A DNA stretch of 64,000 nucleotides from UPXZ01 sp964634605 (lineage in GTDB: Bacteria; Bacteroidota; Bacteroidia; Bacteroidales; Paludibacteraceae), in NCBI GenBank assembly GCA_964634605.1, contig CAZWLJ010000005.1, positions 1 through 64,000 on the forward strand. Direction: 5' to 3'. The notes below the pieces were generated by a model. It did not search any database. It saw only the letters and a list, made by a program, of their open reading frames with translations, and was not told the origin of the DNA. Position 1 is the stretch's first letter. The number at the start of each line of letters is the position of its first letter. This document shows positions 1 to 9,268 of this stretch, piece by piece. The position numbers were made by a program, and so were the translations under genes.

Positions 1-55
1 TTAGGGGTATACACGCTTTCCAGGCGTGCCTCTTCAACCACTCGAGCATCTCTCC
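1..55 (-). tRNA. tRNA-Ser (anticodon GGA), 3' part outside the window
   Basis: Read on the minus strand, the segment begins GGAGAGATGCTCGAGTGG and continues through a D-arm and an anticodon loop CTGGAAA. This matches the known 5' half of bacterial tRNA-Ser. The anticodon GGA lies at positions 19-21. The acceptor 5' strand starts at 55. The variable arm, T arm and 3' acceptor strand would lie beyond base 1, so the gene is truncated by the window edge rather than broken. A Bacteroidota promoter sits directly upstream (75-103). Confidence 0.93.
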
Positions 56-74
56 CTGGTCTGAAACGGGATGG

Positions 75-103
75 CAAAGATACAAAAAAATACTTATTTG
101 CAA
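75..103 (-). promoter_or_regulatory. Bacteroidota promoter of tRNA-Ser
   Basis: On the minus strand TTG (101-103) is followed after 18 bases by TATCTTTG (75-82), a full match to the Bacteroidota -7 consensus TAnnTTTG. It lies 20 bases before the 5' end of the tRNA, so transcription would start within a few bases of the mature tRNA. The identity rests on consensus match and position only. Confidence 0.75.
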
Positions 104-241
104 TATATCCCGTGAATAAAAAATTCACACAGGCAGCCTGAGTTGTCTTAATGGGGAAGCGGTGTTATTTTCAGTTTTTTTATACACCTCGAAGTATCCC
201 GGGACAACGAAAGTACCATTCTGTTTTATTCTGTTAATTAC

Positions 242-272
242 TTGCCAAATATAAGTAAATGTATTATTTTCG
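242..272 (+). promoter_or_regulatory. Possible promoter of the hybrid two-component gene
   Basis: TTG at 242-244 is followed after 20 bases by TATTTTCG at 265-272, one mismatch from TAnnTTTG. If used, transcription would start close to base 278, the ATG of the regulator gene, giving a leaderless or nearly leaderless mRNA. The match is imperfect and no competing -7 box was evident nearby. Confidence 0.35.
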
Positions 273-277
273 CAAGG

Positions 278-3200
278 ATGAAAAGAAGATATGTCATATT
301 TTGCTGTTTGCTGGCTGCTGTTTCTGTAGTTTCAGAAGTCTTTCCGGGCAGTAAATCCTTTGTTTTTGAACGATTTCCGCTGAATGAGAAATTGTCGTCG
401 AATTCTGTTACACGTACTTTTCAGGATCGCGACGGGTACGTGTGGTTTGGTACCAAAGACGGACTGTGTCGTTTTGATGGCTACGATATAAAAGTATTCA
501 GGTCGAGCGCACAGACACCCGGAAAACTGACAAACAATGAAATAGAATGTATTACCGAGGACAAAAACGGCACACTCTGGATCGGGACGCTGGAAGGTGT
601 CAATATTCTGAATAAAAGGAGCTATTCCGTCCGTCCGTATGAAAATGAATTCACAATCAGGGAAAGGATCAATTCGGTGTTGTGCGATTCGGAAGGAAAT
701 ATCTGGATCGGAACGTCCAACTATGGCATTTTGAAAGTGAATCCTCAGAATGGAAAATTTGAAAGATTTTCGACAGATAATAATTCAGCGATACGATTAA
801 AAAGCAACAATATATCGCATCTTTATGAAGATAAAGCCGGAAATATCTGGATTGCTTCGTGGAAATCCGGACTTTGCTTCATCGATAAAGCCGGAAAACA
901 GATAACCCGATTGCCTGAAATAGGCAAATCAAATAATCCTTTCAGAGTATTGCAGGATTCGGACGGACAATATTGGATTTGCACGTGGGGCGACGGAATA
1001 TTTAATATGACAGTAGATTCGGATAAGAAAACTGAAATTTTCCCCGTCAGAATGAGCCCGGAATCACCTCAGGCAGACCCGATAGTTTATAGTATCGTTC
1101 AGGATGAAAAATATGGCTATATCTGGATTGTGACGTTTAGCGGGCTCAATTTGCTGGAAAAAAATGAAGATAACACCTATAATCTGCTGAACGGAAAAGA
1201 TTTTATCGGAAACTCATCCGGTGGAATTTTTCACGAAATATATAAAGACACCAACGGAAACCTGTGGCTGGGTACATTGGGAGAAGGATTGTACCGGCTT
1301 GACCTGAAAAATCTGCCCTTCGAAAACTACTCGATAGACGGAATGGGTAACTCCATCAATTCTTTCGTAACTCATTTCTGTGAAACAGCATCGGATAATC
1401 TTTACCTGGCGTTAGACCGTAAAGGATTGTATCGTTTTGATAGGACAACCCGCAACATCCAAAAAATTCAGGACGACCAGCTTAAAGACCTGACAAGTAT
1501 TACTGCCATTACTTATGTGAAAGCTGCAGGTGAAATTTGGATAGCAAACGAAGGATCAAACCGGATATATGTATTTACCGAAATTGATAATGAGCTGAAA
1601 TACAAAAGGATGTTTTCACTTGACAAAAACAGCGACAATTCAGTAAGCGTTATTTATGAAGATAAAAAAAAGGATGTATGGATAGGATCTGATCTTGGCC
1701 TGTTTAAAAAATCATTCAACGGTAACGTGGAATTCATTCCGCTCAGGGTGAGGACGGTAAACACCATTAACGAAGATGCCGAAGGCAATATATGGATTGG
1801 TACCGATAAAAACGGGCTTTACGTACTAAAAAGGAAAACCGGAACAGGTAAAGTGAAATACATATCCGGCCGGGTCGACCTGAAAATAAATAATTTCATT
1901 AGTCACAGTATCCAGAGTATTTGCACTGTGAAAAACGGTAATGTATATGTAGGCACCAAGGAAGGTTGTATTTATTTTTTCGACAAAAAAACCGGTGAAA
2001 AAAGTGAAATAAGTGGTCAGTACGGCATTACCGACAAAAAAATACTGGATATTCAGGAAGATAACGAGGGAAATCTCTGGATTTCGACGACCAAACAAAT
2101 CATCCGTCACAATCCGGTTTCGCATGCCTCCACATACTACTCCACTTCCAACGGTGTGATAATCAGCTCTTTCTACAAGAATGCCCTGATAAAACTCAGG
2201 AGCGGTCAGATGCTTTTCGGCGGAAATAAGGGAATTTGTTCGTTCAACCCTGCTATGCCGCAGTTGCCGGTCACCCAATCAGAGCAGCAGGTAGCCCTTA
2301 CCGATATACTTGTTCAGAATAATTCAATTTTCGATCCGCAAATCAACACCATGTATGATCCTGACCGGAATAAGGTGACTTTGAAATTTAATCATAAAAA
2401 TCTTGGAATCGAATTTTCCGTACTCGACTATATTTCGGCAAGCAATACCCAGTATGCCTACAAATTATCCGGCGTGGATAATAACTGGAATTACGTGGGC
2501 AACAATCGAAGATTTGTTAACTACGCTGATCTTCAGGAAGGTACATATACTTTTTCGGTTAAAGCTACTGACGAAAACGGTGTGTGGACCGACAAAATAA
2601 CTACGCTTCAGATTCAGGTATTACCTCCCTTTTACCGAACCTGGTGGGCGTATTTGCTCTATCTGCTGGCAATTCTGGGCATTTTATTATTATTCTATAG
2701 AAATTTTCTGAACAGATTGCGGTTAAAGAACGATCTGAGAATTTCAAAAATCGAAAAAGATAAATCGGAAGAGCTGGTACAGGTCAAACTGCGCTATTTT
2801 ACGAATATAACCCATGAGCTGCTTACTCCGCTTACCATCATCATGCTCGAAATTGATAAGCTCCAAAAGAAACTTACCGACACGCCACCCTACAGATTTG
2901 AAGTTATCAAAGATAACGTGTCGCGTCTGAGGAGGCTGATCGAACAGATCTTATATTTTAGAAAGGTAGAGAGCGGAAACATGAAACTCAAGGTTATGCG
3001 CGGAGATATCATCGCATTTACCGACAGAATTTGCAGACAAAATTTCAAAACTCTGCTTGATAACAAAGGGATAAAATTCTCATTCAGTTCAGGTTTGCAT
3101 GCTTACGATGCATATTTCGATCACGATAAAATTGATAAAGTCATTTACAACCTCCTGTCAAACGCTTACAAGCATACACCCCGGGGCGGAAGTGTGGATG

Positions 3201-4339
3201 TAAAAGTGGAAATTATTAACAGCGATGACACGGACTACATGTTGTTTGAGGTGACAGATACCGGCAATGGGATTTCTGAAAAAGATATCCCTCACATTTT
3301 CGAGAGATTCTTTATTACAAGTACATCCGATCAGAGTCAAAGCCACGGGATAGGATTAGCACTCACTGCTGACCTTATCAGGATTCATAAGGGAGAAATC
3401 AGCGTAGCAAGCAAACTTCATGAAGGCACAACGTTTGTTTTCAAAATCCCTGTGTCTGCTGAGTCGTATTCTGAAGAAGAAATTTTTACTGAAAATAATT
3501 CCGGTAAGCCCGAAGAGGTGCAAACGGAAGATATTGCCCCGGAAACACTTGCCGAAACCACTGATGATGAAACCACAAAAGAGCTGACTTTACTGATTGT
3601 TGAGGATAATATCGACCTCAGGGAGATCATGCGTGAAAACTTCGAGAGGAATTTCAATGTATATACGGCCGAAAATGGTTTGCAGGCAATGAATCTGGTT
3701 CAGGAAATTGACGCAGACATTGTGATTAGTGATGTGATGATGCCCGAAATGGATGGTCTGACATTCTGCAGAATGATCAAAAATGATGTCAAAACCAGTC
3801 ATATAAGTGTATTAATGCTCACTGCCAGAGATTCTTCGCAGGACAGAATCGACTGCTACGAAGCCGGTGCCGATAGCTATATCTCGAAACCATTTGAAAT
3901 GGCAGTGCTCGAAGCGCGCGTGAAAAACCTAGTCCATAGCAGAAGTCAGAAAATTCAGCAATTCCAGCAAACCCACGAAGTAAGTATTTCGAATATTCAA
4001 TACAACTCTACCGACGAAGATTATCTGAAACTGGCAATCAGCAAGGTTGAAAACAAACTGGACGATGAAAGCTATGATTTTGAACAGTTTGCGCTGGATA
4101 TGTCTTCGTCCAAGTCCACGTTGCACCGAAAGCTCAAATCGCTTACAGGACTTTCACCCTGGGAGTTTATTCGCAATATACGGCTGAAACATGCTGCTCA
4201 GATGCTTAAAAATAACGTGGGTAACGTTTCTGAAATAGCATTCAAGGTTGGATTTAACGATCCCAAGTACTTCAGCAGATGCTTTAAAGCCGAGTTTGGT
4301 GTGGCCCCCAAAGAATTTCAGGATATGAATAAAAATTGA
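278..4339 (+). CDS. Hybrid two-component system sensor/response regulator (HTCS), 1353 aa
   Basis: This one-protein sensor and transcription factor is typical of Bacteroidota polysaccharide loci. After a signal peptide come about 14 propeller repeats with the W(F/I)GT signature (residues ~35-660), which form the periplasmic sensor. A Y_Y_Y domain (~680-782) and one membrane segment (~788-808) follow. A histidine kinase domain has phospho-acceptor His846 in THELLTPLT, with an ATPase domain (~948-1050; DTGNGI motif). The receiver domain (~1102-1215) has Asp1152 in ISDVMMPEMDG, and an AraC-type helix-turn-helix lies at the C-terminus (~1263-1350). The ATG at 278 is chosen over the TTG at 242 because it begins the signal peptide directly. 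All key phosphotransfer residues are present, so it should be active. As the only HTCS here it is the likely activator of the downstream glycan genes; the ligand is not deducible. Confidence 0.96.
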   Translation: MKRRYVIFCCLLAAVSVVSEVFPGSKSFVFERFPLNEKLSSNSVTRTFQDRDGYVWFGTKDGLCRFDGYDIKVFRSSAQTPGKLTNNEIECITEDKNGTLWIGTLEGVNILNKRSYSVRPYENEFTIRERINSVLCDSEGNIWIGTSNYGILKVNPQNGKFERFSTDNNSAIRLKSNNISHLYEDKAGNIWIASWKSGLCFIDKAGKQITRLPEIGKSNNPFRVLQDSDGQYWICTWGDGIFNMTVDSDKKTEIFPVRMSPESPQADPIVYSIVQDEKYGYIWIVTFSGLNLLEKNEDNTYNLLNGKDFIGNSSGGIFHEIYKDTNGNLWLGTLGEGLYRLDLKNLPFENYSIDGMGNSINSFVTHFCETASDNLYLALDRKGLYRFDRTTRNIQKIQDDQLKDLTSITAITYVKAAGEIWIANEGSNRIYVFTEIDNELKYKRMFSLDKNSDNSVSVIYEDKKKDVWIGSDLGLFKKSFNGNVEFIPLRVRTVNTINEDAEGNIWIGTDKNGLYVLKRKTGTGKVKYISGRVDLKINNFISHSIQSICTVKNGNVYVGTKEGCIYFFDKKTGEKSEISGQYGITDKKILDIQEDNEGNLWISTTKQIIRHNPVSHASTYYSTSNGVIISSFYKNALIKLRSGQMLFGGNKGICSFNPAMPQLPVTQSEQQVALTDILVQNNSIFDPQINTMYDPDRNKVTLKFNHKNLGIEFSVLDYISASNTQYAYKLSGVDNNWNYVGNNRRFVNYADLQEGTYTFSVKATDENGVWTDKITTLQIQVLPPFYRTWWAYLLYLLAILGILLLFYRNFLNRLRLKNDLRISKIEKDKSEELVQVKLRYFTNITHELLTPLTIIMLEIDKLQKKLTDTPPYRFEVIKDNVSRLRRLIEQILYFRKVESGNMKLKVMRGDIIAFTDRICRQNFKTLLDNKGIKFSFSSGLHAYDAYFDHDKIDKVIYNLLSNAYKHTPRGGSVDVKVEIINSDDTDYMLFEVTDTGNGISEKDIPHIFERFFITSTSDQSQSHGIGLALTADLIRIHKGEISVASKLHEGTTFVFKIPVSAESYSEEEIFTENNSGKPEEVQTEDIAPETLAETTDDETTKELTLLIVEDNIDLREIMRENFERNFNVYTAENGLQAMNLVQEIDADIVISDVMMPEMDGLTFCRMIKNDVKTSHISVLMLTARDSSQDRIDCYEAGADSYISKPFEMAVLEARVKNLVHSRSQKIQQFQQTHEVSISNIQYNSTDEDYLKLAISKVENKLDDESYDFEQFALDMSSSKSTLHRKLKSLTGLSPWEFIRNIRLKHAAQMLKNNVGNVSEIAFKVGFNDPKYFSRCFKAEFGVAPKEFQDMNKN

Positions 4340-4399
4340 TAACGAATTCAAAATTCCTTTCTCAAAAAAATGTATTAGTGCGAAGTGTTGATTTTTTTA

Positions 4400-4453
4400 T
4401 ACACTACTTTGACCTTTTTTTCCCTGTCGTAAAATTATTATTTTATACATTTG
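4400..4453 (+). promoter_or_regulatory. Putative HTCS operator and -7 box before gene 4540
   Basis: TACACTACTTTGAC (4400-4413) is followed after 32 bases by TACATTTG (4446-4453), a perfect TAnnTTTG -7 box. No TTG is present at the usual -33 position, as expected for an activator-dependent promoter. The same TACACT element, 46-47 bases before a -7 box, occurs upstream of the genes at 9269 and 24483. Assignment to the HTCS is inference from proximity. Confidence 0.5.
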
Positions 4454-4539
4454 TGATATGTTTTCATCAAAATTTTTTCTTTTCAGATTTTAATGTGAAC
4501 TTTTTTATTGCAAAAAATAATCATTCAAAAATTAATTAC

Positions 4540-7455
4540 ATGAAAAAACTTCTTACTTTTTTAATTGTGCCACTATTAGCCCTGATGGGAGTTAATGCAC
4601 AAACCGATGTTACAAACACTTATCTGCTCAATCCGAGTTTTGAATCGGCTACAGCAGTTAGCACTACCATTGCAAACTGGACAAATGCCGGTAAAATCAT
4701 GCAATCGCAGAGCAACACTTCTTTTGGTCTGAAAGACGGTACCTGGTACGCAGAAAAATGGCAAAGTTCCGGAACCCTTACCGGTATCAATTTGTCGCAG
4801 CAGGTGGCAACCATACCCAATGGATGGTATCTGCTCAAAGTTGCTGCATTCACCAATCAGAATGCAGGAGGCGCATTTGTATATGCCAACAGTGACTCAA
4901 CAGAAGTATTTGAAACAAAAGATTACAGTGTGCTGGTAAATGTAACAGCCGGAACTCTGAATGTTGGCTTCAAAGTTATTAAATCGAGCAACTGGGTAGC
5001 CTGTGATAATTTCAGACTTTATGCCATTGAAACCACACCTTTCATGTTGTTGAGTAAAGAGCAATTTATATTCGATGCTGCTAACCTGAAAAAAACCTTT
5101 AAGGTAAAGGCGATAAATATTACAGAAAACATCACTCTGGCACCTCCAACCGGAATATCGCTGGATAAAACAACCATTACACCAGCCGAAGCCCTGGTGG
5201 GAGTTACTGTAACTGCCACCTACGATGGACTGGCAAATATCACCGACGGATCAATCAGCGCAACGAGCGGAACTCTGACATCTTCAATCAAAATAAATGC
5301 ATCAAATGCAGATGTAGGATGCTATACGCCACTTTATACCGACCGCCCGAACATCATCAGCAATCCTTTGATGAACAGCCTGACAGGTTATGCAGGCTGG
5401 GGAACCAGAGAAGTTTCAACAGACTATGTATTTTGCGGTACATCCAGTGTAAAAATAAACGGAAAATGCGGTGGATCGCTGGATTATGGTTTGACAGGCA
5501 AACTGAAACCCAACACCATGTACCGTGTAAAAGCCATGGTAAGCACTAACGGAACCGGTGAAGGCAAAATAGGTATTAGCGGTGCCATTGCAGGTGCCAA
5601 TGTGACAAAAACATTCACCACCGATATGAGCGAATGGAAAGCGCTGGATTTCTCATTTACCACTCAGGCAACACTGGGCTCGGTTAACATGTATTTAAAC
5701 AGCTGCGAGACACAAACAGCTACAGAGCTTTACATCGACAACTGGGAAATGTATGAGCTCTACGATGCTCCGACTCTCTCGGTACAACCTACATTATTGT
5801 TGTTCGATGCTTTGAATCCGGTAAGAAAGTTTGAAGTAAAAGGTGCTAATCTGATATCTGATATAACGCTGACTCCGCCTCAGGGAGTTACACTGGATAA
5901 AACATCTGTATCTGCCGAAGAAGCGCATAGCGGTACTGAGGTAACGGCCGAATACGATTTTTCTGTATCACTGGATAACGATTCAATTGCACTCACTGGA
6001 AGTATGGTAAAAGCAAAAGTTACCGTTAATGCATTCAATGGTGTGGAAGATTGCTACAACATGCTTTATGAAGACAAAACCAATTTAATCAGCGATCCGC
6101 TGATGAACAGCCTGTCCACCTATGGCGGCTGGGGAAACAAGTCTATCGTATCTGACGGTAATGCATATTGCAATAATTCAGGATTTATCAACGGAACGGC
6201 GCTTTGCTATCCAAACAGTGGTTCTATAGATGCCAGCATTGCCTGGAAACCATTCAAGAAATACCGCATTTACGCCATGGTAAGAACCGAAAACGGTACA
6301 ATGAATATCGGGGTAAGCAATGTAGGAGCCGGAGGAGATGTGAATTTCGAAGTTCCGAATACAAATGGTCAATGGATGCAATTTGATGCCTCATTCACCA
6401 CCGGAGCCAGTGCCGGAAATGGTTTGTGCTTCTTCAACGGTTGCGGAGCCAGTACAGGTTATATCGGCTATATTGACAACTGGCAGATCTACGAGCTGGA
6501 AGAACCAAACATTATCGTTGATCCGACAGTCCTGGATTTTGATCCGCTGTTTACAACCACCTCATTCAAAGTAATCGGTCAGAACCTCACGGAAGACATT
6601 CAGCTGACTGCACCGGCAGGTATTACACTGGATAAAACCACACTCACCGTTGCCGAAACTGCAGGTGAAGGAGCTACTGTAAATGCAATTTACAATGTAT
6701 CTGTGGAAATCGTGGGTGGAGAAATTGCATTAACATCGGGTACTCTTTCGAAAAAACTCCCCGTAAATGCTTCCAAATACCTGGTAAATCCGGGATTCGA
6801 ACGTGAAATAACCGAAGGATGGACTACCAATGAAGGTGGCATGGTAAGGCAGGCCAATAATTCATTCAACCTCAAGAAAGGAACATACTATGCTGAAAAG
6901 TGGACCAATTCAGGAGGAGCACTTACAGGCCTCAACCTGGCTCAAACAGTGCTTGTACCCAATGGCAACTACACGGTCAAAGCATCTGCTCAGGCTATCC
7001 AGCAAAGCGACAATACTTTCCCGGGCGGAGCTTATATCACCGGAAATGAATTTGGTGTGGAAGTAATTGAAACAGGAGAGTATTCATTGGATGTTGACGT
7101 TACGGATGGAACACTGATTGTCGGATTTCAGGTGACCACTACCGGTAACTGGGTGGCAGTTGATAATTTCAGACTGATTTCCAATTCTCCGCAGGGAGTA
7201 AAAAACAATCATACGCTCAATAATGTAAACACGTATATCCTGAACAATAAGGTACACGCTGACATCAATCTCGACAACTCAGCGCTTACAAAAATCAAAG
7301 TTTATGGAGTTAACGGTATTACACTGGCTGAAAAGGAAGTAACTCTTCATGCAGGCTATAACCGGATAACTGTTGATAAGGATCTTACCCGTGGTGTTTA
7401 CCTGGTTGAAATTACTGCTGATGGAAAATTTGCAGCGTTTAAGTTAGTTAAATAA
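4540..7455 (+). CDS. Secreted multi-module binding-type protein with T9SS sorting domain, 971 aa
   Basis: A signal peptide (MKKLLTFLIVPLLALMGVNA) is followed by beta-sandwich modules of two kinds separated by Ig-like spacers. The order is module A (~21-164), Ig (~168-257), module B (~261-407), Ig (~411-500), B (~502-652), Ig (~654-744), A (~746-882), then a T9SS type A C-terminal domain (~886-971) ending in FAAFKLVK. Modules A share NP(S/G)FE, YAEKW and VA(C/V)DNFRL. Modules B share LMNSL..YGGWG and IDNW. They resemble carbohydrate-binding galactose-binding-like folds. No catalytic motif is visible, so a glycan-binding cell-surface or released protein is inferred. The ATG at 4540 is preferred over in-frame upstream starts because the signal peptide begins there and the promoter lies between 4400 and 4453. 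Confidence 0.85.
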   Translation: MKKLLTFLIVPLLALMGVNAQTDVTNTYLLNPSFESATAVSTTIANWTNAGKIMQSQSNTSFGLKDGTWYAEKWQSSGTLTGINLSQQVATIPNGWYLLKVAAFTNQNAGGAFVYANSDSTEVFETKDYSVLVNVTAGTLNVGFKVIKSSNWVACDNFRLYAIETTPFMLLSKEQFIFDAANLKKTFKVKAINITENITLAPPTGISLDKTTITPAEALVGVTVTATYDGLANITDGSISATSGTLTSSIKINASNADVGCYTPLYTDRPNIISNPLMNSLTGYAGWGTREVSTDYVFCGTSSVKINGKCGGSLDYGLTGKLKPNTMYRVKAMVSTNGTGEGKIGISGAIAGANVTKTFTTDMSEWKALDFSFTTQATLGSVNMYLNSCETQTATELYIDNWEMYELYDAPTLSVQPTLLLFDALNPVRKFEVKGANLISDITLTPPQGVTLDKTSVSAEEAHSGTEVTAEYDFSVSLDNDSIALTGSMVKAKVTVNAFNGVEDCYNMLYEDKTNLISDPLMNSLSTYGGWGNKSIVSDGNAYCNNSGFINGTALCYPNSGSIDASIAWKPFKKYRIYAMVRTENGTMNIGVSNVGAGGDVNFEVPNTNGQWMQFDASFTTGASAGNGLCFFNGCGASTGYIGYIDNWQIYELEEPNIIVDPTVLDFDPLFTTTSFKVIGQNLTEDIQLTAPAGITLDKTTLTVAETAGEGATVNAIYNVSVEIVGGEIALTSGTLSKKLPVNASKYLVNPGFEREITEGWTTNEGGMVRQANNSFNLKKGTYYAEKWTNSGGALTGLNLAQTVLVPNGNYTVKASAQAIQQSDNTFPGGAYITGNEFGVEVIETGEYSLDVDVTDGTLIVGFQVTTTGNWVAVDNFRLISNSPQGVKNNHTLNNVNTYILNNKVHADINLDNSALTKIKVYGVNGITLAEKEVTLHAGYNRITVDKDLTRGVYLVEITADGKFAAFKLVK

Positions 7456-7470
7456 ACAGATAAACAGGAA

Positions 7471-7510
7471 AAATAAAGCTACGTTTCAAACTAACGTAGC
7501 TTTATTTTTT
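7471..7510 (+). terminator. Rho-independent terminator after gene 4540
   Basis: A perfect 15-bp stem (7471-7485 with 7493-7507) encloses a 7-base loop and ends in a T-rich tract. It lies 15 bases after the stop of the upstream gene and 15 bases before the next start, so the BNR_4 gene would need read-through or its own promoter. Confidence 0.85.
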
Positions 7511-7525
7511 AAAAACCACCAAAAA

Positions 7526-8881
7526 ATGCGGACATTTTCATTCGTAATTTTTCTAATTTTTGCTCTGTCGGATGGTTATACGCAGACCAATCTAAAGGAA
7601 AACTGTCATAGAAACGTTGAAGAGAATGCAAAAAAATCCTCCGGAAAGAGATTTATTAATTCCACAGGAACTGATACACTGGATACCGACGGCGCCTGGT
7701 GCTGGTTTGCTGATCCGCGTGCCATTTATTACAAGGGAGCCAAAGAGCAAACCTATTTCTCGTGGGTATCAGGTAAGGGTGATATCGTGATTGCTGCATA
7801 CAATCACCGGAAAGGCGAATACAAAAAAAACATTCTTTCGGAGCGTTTGCAGGCTGACGATCATGCCAATCCGACCATTTTTATTCGCAAAGACGGAAAG
7901 ATAATATTATTCTACTCGAAGCATTTCGATACGGTGATGCGCTACCGGATTTCGACGAATGCCGAAGATATTTCTTCATTCGGAACGGAAAAAACTTTTG
8001 GTTATAATGTAACGTATCCTTATCCGTTCCGTGTAGGTGATGATATAGTGATTTTTTACCGCGGTGATACTGACTGGCATCCTACTATGGCCGTTTCGCA
8101 TGATAATGGCGAAACATTTCAGACACCGGTAAAATTTATTGTCGGTGGCGGTCAGCGTCCGTACACACGATTTTCGCAGGATTCTGCAGGTGCAATTCAT
8201 GTGGCTTTCACAACGGGTCATCCCCGGAATGAATCCGAAAACAAGATTTACTATGCCTGTTTTAAAAACGGGAAATTTTACAGAGCCGATGGTTCACTGA
8301 TTAAAGATTACCGTAACGGAGCCAATCCGCTGAATATCGATACGCATGATGCCGAAATGGTGTACGACGGCTCGAAAGGTAAAGGCTGGATATGGGATAT
8401 TACGGTGGATTCACTGAAAAATCCTGTTCTGGCTTATACATCATTTCCGCAGGATACCGATCACCGCTATCATTATGCAAGGTGGACCGGCAAAAAATGG
8501 TATCAGACGCAACTGACAGATGCGGGTACATGGTTTCCGCAAACACCTGCCGGTGAAACAGAACGCGAACCAAACTACTCCGGAGGAATTTCACTGGATT
8601 ACGACAATCCTTCTCAGATTTATCTGTCAAAACAGGTGAAGGGCGTGTTCGAAATCCTGAAATTTACTACTCCTGACGGAGGAATCACCTGGGATTCTGT
8701 TGCCATCACCAGAAATACGCCTCCCGGTGTGGTAAATGTACGTCCGGTTGTACCAAGACACCATAAAAAAGGCTTTTTCGATGTGATTTGGATGAGGGGA
8801 ACGTATACCCATTATACCAGTTACCAGACTTCACTCGTTTTTCAGATGGATTCGGATAAAAGTAATTCAGATGCTTTGTAA
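7526..8881 (+). CDS. Secreted BNR_4-type beta-propeller protein, 451 aa
   Basis: A signal peptide (residues ~1-19) precedes a domain of the BNR_4 repeat type. The features are an N-terminal DTDGAWCWFADPRAIYY segment, a DDHANPTIFIRKDGK strand, SHDNGETF (an Asp-box-like turn), and TPDGGITWDS near the end. Proteins of this family are five- to seven-bladed propellers found in polysaccharide utilisation loci, some associated with lyase or glycosidase activity. I cannot assign a reaction. There is no T9SS C-terminal domain and no lipobox, so it is probably periplasmic, unlike its neighbours. It follows a strong terminator by only 15 bases, so its expression may depend on read-through from gene 4540. 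Family assignment is from recognised sequence style only. Confidence 0.8.
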   Translation: MRTFSFVIFLIFALSDGYTQTNLKENCHRNVEENAKKSSGKRFINSTGTDTLDTDGAWCWFADPRAIYYKGAKEQTYFSWVSGKGDIVIAAYNHRKGEYKKNILSERLQADDHANPTIFIRKDGKIILFYSKHFDTVMRYRISTNAEDISSFGTEKTFGYNVTYPYPFRVGDDIVIFYRGDTDWHPTMAVSHDNGETFQTPVKFIVGGGQRPYTRFSQDSAGAIHVAFTTGHPRNESENKIYYACFKNGKFYRADGSLIKDYRNGANPLNIDTHDAEMVYDGSKGKGWIWDITVDSLKNPVLAYTSFPQDTDHRYHYARWTGKKWYQTQLTDAGTWFPQTPAGETEREPNYSGGISLDYDNPSQIYLSKQVKGVFEILKFTTPDGGITWDSVAITRNTPPGVVNVRPVVPRHHKKGFFDVIWMRGTYTHYTSYQTSLVFQMDSDKSNSDAL

Positions 8882-9268
8882 TTCAACCCATGGGTGATGC
8901 AACTTTTCACTGGTGCTGCATCCGGAATCAATGTTTTTATTTATACCAAAGATTTGAAATGCTGACAGGAATCTTAACTGGAGCAGTTCTAGTACAACTG
9001 TAGCCAGAGTCAGCAACTGAGTTGTCCGGGCAGTTGCAGTTGAGAGCACTATCATCTGCGCTGCAACCACGAACTGAAAAACAGTTTCGATGCCTGTTAA
9101 AGTACTTCAACCTGCGCTTGTTGATTTTTGGAGTAAAAGATTGATTTGGCGAAATTCTACACTTCTTTGACTTATTATTCATGTTTTTCTTATGAAATTT
9201 TTTACACATTTGCACATTGAAAAATATTAAATTCTTTTCTAATACCCAATTTAAAATAAAATTATTTC
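8882..9268. other. 387-base gene-free region with a regulated promoter
   Basis: No credible gene is seen. The first half (about 8990-9090) is unusually rich in CAACTG and its complement CAGTTG, which could pair into overlapping stems. The second half is AT-rich and carries the TACACT element and -7 box listed separately. A short 6-bp hairpin GATGCA/TGCATC near 8896-8922 lacks a T-run, so it is not a convincing terminator. Confidence 0.6.
9158..9212 (+). promoter_or_regulatory. Putative HTCS operator and -7 box before gene 9269
   Basis: TACACTTCTTTGAC (9158-9171) matches the 4400 element at 13 of 14 positions. After 33 bases comes CACATTTG (9205-9212), one mismatch from the -7 consensus. The distance from element start to -7 start is 47 bases, against 46 at the 4400 site. 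Flanking DNA is otherwise different, so shared function rather than a recent duplication is suggested. Confidence 0.5.

Noticed and set aside
1826..2278. 150-codon minus-strand frame within the HTCS gene
   Set aside because: It is antisense to well-conserved propeller repeats and shows no domain, signal or promoter.
4383..4405. AAGTGT...ACACT as a second AraR-type palindrome before gene 4540
   Set aside because: The gap between arms is about 12 bases, whereas the araD palindrome has a tighter 5-base spacer, and the right arm is already part of the conserved TACACT element shared with genes lacking the left arm.
4336..4539. N-terminal extension of gene 4540 by 68 codons
   Set aside because: The extension is AT-rich, contains the operator and -7 box, and would bury the signal peptide that begins at 4540.
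8937..9215. 92-codon minus-strand open frame with several cysteines
   Set aside because: Its N-terminal half is a reading of the AT-rich promoter of gene 9269 (Lys/Asn-rich), it has no recognisable domain, and the operator and -7 box lie inside it.
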